A stretch of DNA of 64,000 nucleotides from Styela clava. Lineage: Eukaryota > Chordata > Ascidiacea > Stolidobranchia > Styelidae. Where the stretch lies: positions 21,667,135 to 21,731,134 of the forward strand of contig NC_135255.1 of assembly GCF_964204865.1 (NCBI RefSeq), in the 5' to 3' direction. The translations under genes and the position numbers were made by a program. The notes under the pieces are model-generated. The model was not told the origin of the DNA. It saw nothing but the letters and a program-made list of their open reading frames with translations, and did not search any database. Of the stretch, positions 54,394 through 64,000 are shown in pieces; the stretch's first letter is position 1, and every line of letters begins with the position of its first letter.

Positions 54394-55567
54394 CAGGGGT
54401 GTCAAACTCGTTGGTTCTCGAGGGCCGCATTGCATTTTGGGAATTGTGCAGAGGGCCGCAAACAGTTTTCGATGTATTATGATAATGTATACTTGGAGCA
54501 TATTTTCAGATAGGTGTAGTTTGTGACATATATTGTGATTCAATCAAACAGCCGAATGAAGTTTTGTTATTTTCTTGAATTTCAAATGCCATTTACATAT
54601 TATTTTTGGCATTTCACTATTATTGCAATTTACTGTAGTCATTACAAAAAATCATAAATATTTCTATGTACAACTATCCAAAACATTTTTGAACAAAGTT
54701 TTGATAGGAAAAAAAATAATACATATATACACTAAAAATGACTAAATATATAGACCTAAAATTAGCAAAAATACTACAAAATAAACTCAATGTTTTTTTA
54801 TTGCATATGTCCTGACGTTTGGCATCTCTTTTGTGCCACCAGCCTACTAATATCAGGATGAAATGATTTTACAGTACCAACTCTGATTCACGAAGTCACA
54901 TGATCATCGGTTAATCTGGATCGTTCAGAATGTTTGATTACTTTCAGTAATGCAAAAATATCACGTTTATCACTTCATGTATAGATCTGTAAACAAACAA
55001 CTTTCGGACTTTTCGGACCAGACATTTCCTACCATTACGTGGCCTCTTGAGTTATGATTGATAATGATTTTTAGTAACTAGGTAGTTGTATTATAATATC
55101 AATATACAAACACACGAAATTTTTTTGTTCGAAGTTGATCTTTAAATCTGTCATATTGACTGCTGATCTTATTCTGAGAATGTCTACTTATATTGTATTC
55201 TTTCATTGTATTGATGAAAATATGACACATTGAACAATGCGCATCAGAATTTGAGAAATGCAAAAATATTGCAACTCCCAGTTTTCTTCAAAAATACTGC
55301 CTTTTTCATATAGTTTGCGTTTCATTTAATTCCTGAAGTGTTTTTCAAGTACTCTTTTGCTAGCCATAATTGGATCATATTCAAAATTTTCCAAAACTAC
55401 TTTCAGTAAATTGTCGTTTCTGTGTGAATATTCAATTCAAAAATGTATAACATTTATATAAAAAAAAACTTTCAAAAATATTACAAATATTGATGGGCAT
55501 TCGAGGGCCGCATTGGAAGTTCTCTGGGGCCGCATGCGGCCCGCGGGCCGCGAGTTTGACACCCCTG
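54394..55567. mobile_element. hAT element, perfect TSD ATTTAAAG, splitting a transposase relic
   Basis: Starts CAGGGGTGTCAAACTCG and ends CGAGTTTGACACCCCTG. Both flanks ATTTAAAG (54386-54393, 55568-55575). GGGCCGC motifs near both ends. No ORF. Confidence 0.9.
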
Positions 55568-56417
55568 ATTTAAAGCATACTTGAGGTCTGCGGTCTCACA
55601 AGAAAGACTTGTCGATGCCTTATACAGGAAGCGATATTGCTACAGCTGTTGAATTTGAAAATATTTCGAATAATTCTGCTAAAAAAAAGCTAGGAAAGTA
55701 TTTTTCTGAAAGAGTATAATTTAATTGCCTATTTAGCCTTTCTTGCTGTTAAAAGTAAAACAATAAAAGCATCAACATTACCTTAAACTTTGTTTTAAAG
55801 CAAGTTTTGAATGTATATTTTTTTTAGTTTGTATATTTTTTTTATGAAATATAAACACTCATAAATTTTACTATGAAGAGTAGGGCCCCGCCATCAGATT
55901 TCCAATTGGGCCCCACAGTTCCTAGCACCGGCCCTGGTCAATCAAATTTCGTATAACAAAATGCGAATGTAATTTTTAGAAAGTTTATGGTTTGTTTCAC
56001 TAGTATAGGCCCAAATATATTTTATTTCACGTGTAATGACCCAAAGGCGATAAATCAGACTGCGTAACTGGAAAAGTTTTTTATTATAATCAGTATTTTC
56101 TATGAAATCCTTCTGTAAAAGGATAAGAACACCTCCACCCTTGAAATAAAAATAGCATTAAGATTTGCACAAAGACGAAAATACTATAAAATAACATGCG
56201 CTGCTTTAACACGTGAAATTGTAATCAGCCGAGATGCACTCGCATTAGGAATCTTTCGAATTGCGTAGATCTAAATAAAACTTGACACGTGATTTAAGCT
56301 CGAGTAGACAAAAAAATACCATTTATAGATAACTCATACATAACGAATAACGCGTTATTCACCCCAATAGATACAAAATCTATCAATTTACCTATATACG
56401 TTATCGTGCCTTCTCGT

Positions 56418-56690
56418 ATCAGCAGGTATTTATGTGTTCCCTGTAGTTTTTGAAACCGTCCGGTCACGATATTACATTCCATGTTTTACTAGATGGCAAT
56501 GTGGGCTTATGGATTGGAGAAAAATAATCCCAATCAGCCCATGACGTGGGCTTATGGGTTGGAGAAAAATATCAGCAGGTATTTATGTGTTCCCTGTAGT
56601 TTTTGAAACTGTCCGGTCACGATATTACATTCCATGTTTTACTAGATGGCAACGTGGGCTTATGGGTTGGAGAAAAATAATCCCAACCGG
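56418..56690. repeat. 153-bp tandem duplication
   Basis: CGTATCAGCAGGTATTTATGT... through GGAGAAAAATAATCCCAA occurs at about 56418-56532 and again at about 56571-56686, with three differences; the GTGGGCTTATGG-TTGGAGAAAAA core occurs a third time between. Looks recent. Confidence 0.75.
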
Positions 56691-57339
56691 CCCATTATAC
56701 CGGAGTAGCAACTTGCACAAAGTCGGCACATGTATAGTTTAACACATTTGCTATATATTTCAACTTCGTGGGGTGTTTCATTCTGTACATCCCCAACAAA
56801 CAACCCTCACCAGTATATCAAGGGATGAGGGACTATCTGAGCTCCCAAACTAGGGGCCGCGACCCTACAGGGTCGCATGCATACATATGATCAGAGAAGC
56901 GGCGCGCAAGCGTCACAATGCAGACTTTAATCATTAACGCTGAAGAGAGAGTCACTTTGTCGAATTGGAACCATGCAATCGGTAGCCAGCCATCGTTATT
57001 CGTTTAACTTTGCTGATGCTGCGAAAATATTACCTTGACTGGTGCATATGCCTCGTCATCGAACGTGAAATATGGTTTACTCGCGTTTCTTTTTGTTTTC
57101 GTTACATTAACAATTTATTGCGCCAGGTAAATAACGTTGCAGATCAAAGATTATTTAACTGTGTAAATTAAATATTTGAAAGGCATATTTCGAACTGTTA
57201 GGCATTTTAAACGTCAACGGGGGTACCGGAAAGTTTAAAGTATTCGATAACGGCTTAATAATTTTCCTTGGTCCCTGATTACTAAGCCGTAAAGCAATTA
57301 TGTCGCTTCAACATATTAAAATATCGGTTTACCCGGAGC

Positions 57340-57507
57340 GTACCAGGTTCGGCCATAATTTCAGGTACAAATACTACGGGAGTCACTTGGCTAGTCCCCA
57401 AACTCGTAAGAGAACTAAAACATAGAAAATTGGACTAAATTTTGGCCTAACCTGGTACACACACTACGTATCCGATGTCCGCCATCTTGGTTTACATACT
57501 TCGGGAC
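57340..57507. mobile_element. Palindromic MITE, GTAGTATG family
   Basis: CCGGAGCGTACCAGGTTCGGCC on the left, CTGGTACACACACTACG and GCCATCTTGGTTTACATACTTCGGGA on the right; interior AACTCGTAAGAGAACTAAAA. Confidence 0.6.
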
Positions 57508-60360
57508 ACCGAAATATCGGCGTATCTCGTTTGAACGCGAGAAAAATACTTATTTTGATTACGGTAACGAGGTGATATAATCACAATCAGAGGTGAATGA
57601 AATAATCCTGCTTTATTATTCATGTACTTAGTGAGTCGTCTTGAGTTTGCTACAAAGCTTGCTAAAAAACAGTGATAGAACGATTATCCTAGCCTAGGAT
57701 TAAACTAAGGTGGACAAATCAACCTTGTGCTAAACTGCAATGATCAGTTCAAATTTTGGTGATGATTATCAACAATATATTTTCAAACAAACACCACAGG
57801 CCTTGTCAGTAGTTGAAGATTTATATCATATTACTTGCCGTATCTCAAATTTGGCACATTGCCTTATTGATGTTAGAATGGATATGTTCATATATGGGGT
57901 TAGGTATTTTGGATCAAAGGCACATGACAACAATAATCAGTATTCGTCTATAGAAATGAGGAAACACTTTGGTGATAATAATTAACAATATATTGTGAAA
58001 CACACACTACATGTAGAGTCAGCGTAAAAACTAATGATTTGCATATAATACACATTTCAAGTCATAGGATTTTTATGGGCAGATTGGGACATTGGCTTGG
58101 CGTAGGGAGCATATGAGCATGGTACATTATTATATAAGGTTGGAAATCTGGTGTTGAAGACGAGCATTTACCCACCATCACCACATCGGGGGTAGACATT
58201 GGGTCGACTGAAAAGCATAAAATGTAGCTCCAGTTTCTTTCCATACCAAGTTGTTAGGAGAGAAAAGTCAAACACTATATATAAAATTAAACATCATACA
58301 TCAAAGAGACAAGTAAAAACCATGTTGAAAAATGCTGGAACGTCAAATAATTAATTATGGGTAAGTGTGATAATGCACAACACTCAGTAAAGTTTTTAAA
58401 AAATTAAAATGTACTTTTACTGAATCATAAATATTGTTTTCAAAATCTACGATTATCAGTCAAACTAGATATTATGGGTATTTTGGAAATTCTGGTTTTC
58501 AAATTCTGTTCAAGCTTTTTAAATTAAATAAGTTTCCTTAAAGCAGTTAAATTTTTCAAAAATATAATTCTATTTATCAGGCTTTGAAAAAGGTTTAAAT
58601 GCTTTCACATGAATATACGATGAAATGTAAATTTATCTCTCATATACTTAAGAAAACGAAGTACAAATTACATGCATTTGAAGGTAATTGATTTGCGTAT
58701 TAGAGATTAATAGGCTTCAAGTATCAAAAGGTAATTATTTACACAGAGACAGGAATATATATAAAATGCTGCAATAGAAATGGACGAATTAACCGAGCTT
58801 TAACTAGGATTTAGTAAAGCACAAAAGCTGATATTTTTGAAAAACAAAATGTAGCCTACACTTTTATTACAGCTGATAATGATGACAATTAATTTCTACA
58901 GAAATAGGAATTCAAATAAAACAATATTTATAAAACTACCAAACTAAAATACCCATCATGCATAGTAAATTAGAGACAATTAGGAAGAAATAACTAATTA
59001 TTAAAAAATAAGTTGAAGTATATTTCTGATAAAAAAGGTACATTGTACATCGAATAGATTAGAAGCTGTGATTACATAAGTAGTTAGTTCAGTATTATAT
59101 ATAAACATCTCTTTACATGTATGAAATTAATATTATCATTTTATTATCAATTCTATGAGACTACTTATTATTCTTCCTTCTGAACAGTAACATAACTATT
59201 TTGTGTGCAGCAAAACTCCTTAATCACTTATAATTTTATTACATTGAAGCCTACTGATATCTATAGTTACTAACAGAGTTGATAATCAACCTGTATCACA
59301 AAGCTGACTGGTCCATATATTATGTAGCAATGACTTGCAGCATTAAGATTCTAATGAATGGAATAAAACAATATAAAATAATTATAAAAGTGTAGTTGAA
59401 GAGAAAATTGCAGATTTGATTTTCATGATTGGCACCAATGAAATAAAGGAAGAATTAAAGAAAAATATAATTATCTGTAGCCAACAGAAGTAAATATAGA
59501 GTTTAAATTACCATATATAAAAAACAATGCAGATTGCTGAATCATGACAATATTTTCAAGTGATAAGAATACTGATTGTGAATCTCTTTTCATGCAAAAT
59601 AAAGCAATATATACCGGTACATCTCAAATAATATAAGAACACCATCATGGCTAGCAAGGTCGAAGTTTAATGAAAATATAAATTCAATATGTTGAAATAA
59701 TATCAGTGGGACATTTGAATTGCATATTTGAAAAATCATAATTATACAGGCACCACTCAAATAAAAGTTAAAAGAATATAGTAGAAAAGGTATTGGAAAA
59801 GCTAATGGAGGCTAATATGGTGGTATCCTTTGGGTAATTACAGCTTCTGCCACCAATCAAGTTCATGATACATCCGAATATAGATCAGATTTCCGTAACC
59901 AGGCTAATAGCGGAGTGCTCAACTAGCCTTCTCTGCCAGGATAAATGATAAAAAATAGAAATATTCGCTAAATCCTTTACTGTTACCGCTTCGTGGTTGG
60001 CAAACGATAGCATAATATTGTTGTAGTAATTTCGTGATCTAACTCAAAATACTTTGGTAGATGGAAGGGATAATATGTCTTCTATTACCACCCAAAAAAC
60101 ACCGAAATTTGCATAAATTTCAAAAACACTCCATCGTTCCGCCGCAAATAAAATTCTCGTAAACGAAAGCGAGATTTACCGTCGCTTATGTTAATCTCGA
60201 AGAAGACTTCTTATCAATAAACTAAAACCCAGGAAAACTAGACGAACAGTTTGCGACCAATTGCTAAATAAAACAGTGGAGTACATCAACGTACCTGCCG
60301 CAATCTAGCGACTTTTGTCGTTGGTACGTATACGTGTCCACTGCACGGAAGGGGTTAATC
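57508..60360. other. AT-rich intergenic DNA, nothing recognised
   Basis: Very AT-rich. A short direct repeat (GGTGATGATTATCAACAATATAT at 57758 and GGTGATAATAATTAACAATATAT at 57970) brackets the ORF 57740-57985, which has no family motifs. No splice-bounded exon was found on either strand. Confidence 0.4.
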
Positions 60361-60931
60361 AAGATCGGGCGGTAAAATGAGCATATACGGTATATACATA
60401 TATGCATAAATATCATGGAGTTGATCAACAATAAAAGGATGAAACAGATAAAAACGATGAAAAATTGAGAAAATATAAATTGTTGGTTTTGAAAATTCTG
60501 ACTAATTAACGTTGATTAACAGTATAGAGTTTGATTTAAAAACGAGAGGTCGAGTCAAATCCGACTGATATTGCAGTTCATCAAACATTATAATATGTAA
60601 GTAAGTGGCATAATGAAATGCTTGATAATGACAATATAAAATTAATGGAGGGGTTCTAATATTACATTGTCCATTGTTGATTTTGTATTGTTAGTATTCA
60701 ATTTCTACACAACTTTCACAAGATAGCTATACGTAGTTCCGGTAGGTCTAGATGAATTTTCCACCCCGTCCATTTATAAGTGGCTTGATGAAATGCTCGA
60801 TAATGATACTACGAAATCATTGGATGAGTTTTAATATAGAATTGTCTGGATAGTGTTGAACGTTCATTGTTGATCATCTATTGAATTCCTGTTGCCTTTA
60901 ATTTCGCCTCCAATGCATCACAAAGTTTATT

Positions 60932-60959
60932 TTAATGGCCCCGATCAGGATATCCATTG
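60932..60959 (-). pseudogene. Kinase-DTC paralogue, last exon with premature stop
   Basis: The acceptor TATTTCAG is followed by NGYPDRGH and an in-frame TAA (60932-60934). Beyond the stop the same frame stays open (NKLCDALEAKLKATGIQ, stop TAG), matching the normal DTC C-terminus, so this is a nonsense mutation rather than random sequence. The product would lose about 17 residues; whether it is functional is unknown. Confidence 0.78.
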
Positions 60960-61430
60960 CTGAAATAGATCAGATTGCATGAGAGATAATGGTAGTTGCA
61001 TATGAGTCTGATTTCAATTAACTGTAAAAAATAAAATGTTCGATAAAAGAACACTGAAAGTCACAAGTATTTGACTCCTTAGTACTAAGAAATGCTTAAC
61101 TTAGCAATACCTGTGTGAGTGAGATTTGAATGTAAGATTTAGATGTGTAAAAATAATGCCAAGTCAACTTTACTCGTAGGTAACGATGAATGTCCAAACA
61201 GGTAATTTTTTCAGGTATTTGATTTCATTGATACTGTACTAAAATATGAAACATCAAAATCACTAACTAAGCCCAACAACTTATCCATGGTGCAAGGGAA
61301 GGCTTCGTCGAACATTGATCATTTTAGAGTTTTGAAACCGAGTAATGCCCCAAAGTCTTATTGTCTGCTTGAACAGAGCACTGATCAAACCGAAGTTGTA
61401 AAACCACCAAATAAAATATATATTCATGAT

Positions 61431-61650
61431 GCGCGATGGCATAATGGTTGAAGCGTTATACTTAATTGGGTTGGCATCACAAACTGCACATCTTTGGTTC
61501 AAATCCAATGGCCATCACCCTACCCAAAACATTGGGAGGCAATGCCGAACCAAAAATAAACTAGTTCTGCCAAATATTATTAGCTCCTTAAATATTGCTA
61601 CATATCAGTAGAAGCTTAAGCAGGGCTTTGTTCACAGCAAAATGTGTGGA
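61431..61650 (+). mobile_element. SINE-B, tRNA-derived, intact copy
   Basis: A-box-like TGGCATAATGG at 61437-61447 and B box GGTTCAAATCC at 61496-61506, then the body GGGAGGCAATGCCGAACC and GCTCCTTAAATATTGCTAC ... AGGGCTTTGTTCACAG. It is the uninterrupted counterpart of 39137-40625. Confidence 0.75.
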
Positions 61651-62344
61651 TAAGCGTCGTATATATAAAAACTCAAAGATCTCATTTATAATAGAATTTT
61701 AAGAATAAGCAGTGTAAGTGTAACTATAATTTATATGTTGGATGCCCAATGAAACATTGACAACAGAGAAGCAGAAAATTTAGTCGTTACTGGAATACGG
61801 ATCAAATAGTTACAAAATTGGGCAACCATAATTCCAATGACAGATGTGACAACAGAGAAACCTAGTAAACAACAGCTGGTCGTTGAACCTGGTTACAATC
61901 ACGTTGCAGACAATTCAAGCCTAAATATCATAATGGTTGATTCTGATTGTCACTAAGAAATTACCCTCAGTCACATACACCCTAACATTTTGCAACAGCA
62001 TGACAAATCATGGTCAATATTTATCAGGAATAGAAATAATGCTTCCTGGCCATCCCTCACCCATCAACTGGAATTTGATGGACGCGATGGTTTCTTATAT
62101 ATAGCTTTGTTCATAGTTAACGGTGTATAATAGATGTGTATAAACAAATTTAAATGTTGGTTGAAATCAAGAGAGGAAAGTAGAGAACGTTGTACTTGAT
62201 TTTACCTCGGACAAGATATCTGTGGTTGAGTGGTTACAAATGTCACAAGCTGGATGGATGGTTATGGGATCAAAATCGCAACCCAAAGATGCCTTTTTTT
62301 GATTTATAAATTAAAGTTTGAAAAACAGTGGTTTATTTTAAAGT

Positions 62345-62573
62345 ACTCGTGTAGTATGTGAACCAAGATGGCGGACATCGGAACACAGTATGTGTATCAG
62401 GTTGGGGTTAGGCCATAATTTCAGGTACAAATACTACAGGAGTCACTTGGCTGGTCCCCGAACTCGTAATCGAACTAAAACAAGGAAAATTGGAATAAAA
62501 TTATGGCATAACCCTAACCTGGTACATATACTATGTTCAGGTGTACGCCATCTTGTTGCACATACTACGGAGC
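62345..62573. mobile_element. Palindromic MITE, GTAGTATG family, present only in this duplication copy
   Basis: Left GTACTCGTGTAGTATGTGAAC, right TTGCACATACTACGGAGC; AAGATGGCGGACATCGGAAC arm and TGTACGCCATCTTG. Absent at the matching place in the other copy (about 41215-41285). Confidence 0.7.
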
Positions 62574-62728
62574 TGCGCCCATTTTAATTTTTGCAATTCA
62601 CATTTAAAATCTCAACTTTTGTTGGAACTAAATTTTTAATACATCTGTCATTGATATAACGTAGTTGAGGCCCCAGTCAATCCTCATAACAATTGCGCAT
62701 ATTTTAGAATATTTAATCAGAAACTTAC

Positions 62729-62916
62729 TTATCTGGACCTCCAAGTTTGTTAGTTTTATGAGGAAATTCATCATTCCATATTATCTCTCCTCTGCTGCTT
62801 CCAATTATCTGAATCTTGAAGAGCAATCCTGTATTGAATGCTTTCCGGAGCAAGTTCCTGATGTAGAAGTCTGCAGGCAAATATTCAGTGAACTTCTTTG
62901 CCTCATATGAAACACC
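62729..62916 (-). CDS. Kinase-DTC paralogue, central DTC exon (partial gene)
   Basis: A 188-nt exon identical in length and phase to 41437-41624: GVSYEAKKFTEYLPADFY, RNLLRKAFNTGLLFKIQI, EIIWNDEFPHKTNKLGGPD. The acceptor TTTTTGCAG and donor GTAAGT are intact. The kinase part would lie beyond 64000, so only the 3' part of this gene is in the window. Confidence 0.88.
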
Positions 62917-63148
62917 CTGCAAAAATAAACATCTCTAAGTTATTCAACTTCCATCTCTGATAATTATTTAAAACTGATATAAACACCAGGTCATATGTTG
63001 AGCTTTAAACTAAAATCTCTGCAACTCAGGATCGTTTCGAATAAAAATGATGATTCCTTAGAAGCAGACAGTTGCAAAATCATTCTTTTTATAGGATTTT
63101 ATCAAATACTCACTCTGAACAAGGCGGAAAACAAGCTAAGGCCTAAAG

Positions 63149-63600
63149 CAGGGGTCGGCAACCTACAACCCGCGGGCCAAATTATCGGCCGGACACTTCA
63201 CTGAATTATAGTAAAAAACTAGCTGTTTCGATGATTATATTCTTTATGTCACAAATTTATTGTGATACACGTGTAGACTTAAGTATATAATTCACAATTA
63301 CTCGTTAAATGAGCCTATATTTTATATATAATTGGACAAATGACAACAAAATGCAGAAAAGTTGATCCTAAGTGCAAAGTGTTCAATGGCGCAGAAAATA
63401 TTCAAATGGAATGTTTTATAGATGCAATGCAATGAGGAAATAAACCTATATTTTATTCGTGACAAGTATCACTGCTTGATTTTTATTGTGTAAGAAGTAT
63501 CATCCGTTCGGTTTTCAACTTTCTAAAAATATGTGTGGCCCGCCAATGACTTGCATCCCTTAATTTTGGCCCGCAAGTGACAAAAGGTTGCCGACCCCCG
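63149..63600. mobile_element. hAT MITE, perfect TSD GCCTAAAG
   Basis: Starts CAGGGGTCGGCAACCTACAACC and ends AAAAGGTTGCCGACCCCCG. Both flanks GCCTAAAG (63141-63148, 63601-63608). This is the uninterrupted form of the family at 42578-46533. Confidence 0.9.
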
Positions 63601-63608
63601 GCCTAAAG

Positions 63609-64000
63609 CAATATCTAAATTAACAATTGGAATCTATTTCGCTAAACATTGCCTATCAAAAAATTTGATTTCCAGTTGAGAAGGGCACACATTGGAACCA
63701 AAAATATTTTACATTTTATATTTTTTTTCCGGTGCAAACAAGAAAAAAACCTCAGAAAACATAGAATCAGTGGCACCTTGTTCAGAGCCTTCACATAATT
63801 TATTAAAAAAAGTTTTAATTTTTCAAGAAAGAAATCAAACATAATATATCTATGATTGGGAGCAGAGTTAGAATATGATGACACTAACATATTACTGATA
63901 CACAGAAAATCCACTGGTATGTAAGAGGTGATTTATGAAAAAACTAAAGGACCAACATTTTTTCAGGCAGAGCATTGCTTGCCAATTTATATACATCGTT
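63609..64000. other. AT-rich right edge, no feature recognised
   Basis: Presumably an intron of the kinase-DTC paralogue, since the next upstream exon (start of DTC) has not yet appeared. No ORF with family motifs. Confidence 0.35.

Larger units (their letters stand above)
52811..55936 (+). mobile_element. hAT relic with two inserted elements
   Basis: Flanking halves match the relic at 47640-48190: GGCTCCGCACG...GCGGCCCCGCGCTAG on the left, and TTGCATCGGGGAAAGAAGC / TTCAAAGCTG plus AAAGCATACTTGAGGTCTGCGG around 54340-55730 from the transposase C-terminus. The right end GGGCCCCACAGTTCC..CCGGCCCTG is terminal-like. Interrupted at 52902 and 54394. Left border uncertain. Confidence 0.6.
60400..63140. 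repeat. Second copy of a segmental tandem duplication (paired with about 37550-41780)
   Basis: Both copies share exon F/G of the kinase-DTC gene and intronic markers, for example GTGAGTGAGATT, GTCACAAGCTGGATGGA and GGGATCAAAATCGCAACCCAAAG (41112-41165; 62240-62290), plus the SINE-B copy. Copies differ by private transposon insertions. Confidence 0.8.

Noticed and set aside
57740..57985. 81-residue plus-strand ORF
   Set aside because: No recognisable motif; bracketed by a short direct repeat in AT-rich DNA, no splice context.
61431..61510. tRNA gene call on the SINE-B head
   Set aside because: Same reason: repeated with a conserved non-tRNA body at 39137, 46655 and 50400.

Overview
This is a eukaryotic, clearly metazoan, AT-rich genomic window with spliced genes, long introns and very heavy colonisation by DNA transposons and tRNA-derived SINEs. 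The gene models (PTPA, a TFIIIC subunit 6 homologue, CRIPT, a Deltex-C-terminal-domain protein, a tyrosine-rich membrane receptor) fit an invertebrate, possibly an invertebrate deuterostome such as a tunicate. That placement is inference: no phylogenetic marker in the window decides it.

Layout. 0-2.6 kb: repeats (two hAT-type MITEs with target-site duplications, a palindromic MITE, SINE fragments). 2.7-3.8 kb: intact single-exon PTPA gene (+). 5.1-5.7 kb: GTF3C6-like TFIIIC subunit (+). 6.5-18.4 kb: CRIPT (+), four exons whose joined reading frame gives exactly 100 codons plus stop. Its 9.8-kb third intron holds a large cut-and-paste transposon (about 9.41-18.20 kb) whose transposase ORF is itself split by a 4.85-kb non-coding transposon. 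18.4-22.2 kb: degenerate tandem repeats, MITEs and an array of TGACGTCA motifs. 22.2-28.2 kb: the 3' part of a gene on the minus strand for a single-pass membrane protein with a Thr-rich stalk and eight tyrosine motifs in its tail. 28.2-38 kb: repeats and AT-rich DNA, no supported gene. 38.06-51.40 kb (-): a seven-exon gene for a 604-residue protein joining a Ser/Thr kinase domain, a coiled coil and a Deltex C-terminal (DTC) domain, with no RING. 51.4-60.4 kb: hAT relics, nested insertions and unannotatable AT-rich DNA. 60.9-62.9 kb (-): the last two exons of a tandem paralogue of the kinase-DTC gene, with a nonsense codon in its final exon; its 5' part would lie beyond the right edge.

The most interesting item is the kinase-coiled coil-DTC gene. 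Known Deltex proteins pair DTC, an ADP-ribose-binding module, with a RING; here the N-terminal partner is an IRE1-like kinase domain. All splice phases close in frame across seven exons, so the fusion is read directly from the DNA. The locus lies in a tandem duplication (about 37.5-41.8 kb against 60.4-63.1 kb), and the second copy preserves empty sites for two hAT insertions found in the first.

The repeat landscape is unusually legible. At least fourteen elements have recognisable 8-bp target-site duplications (TSDs). Those with CAGGGGT/CAGTGGTT-like ends share a central TA, the Buster-type hAT signature, while those with TAG-type ends do not. Several nests can be ordered in time. No virus, toxin gene, CRISPR array or rRNA was seen.
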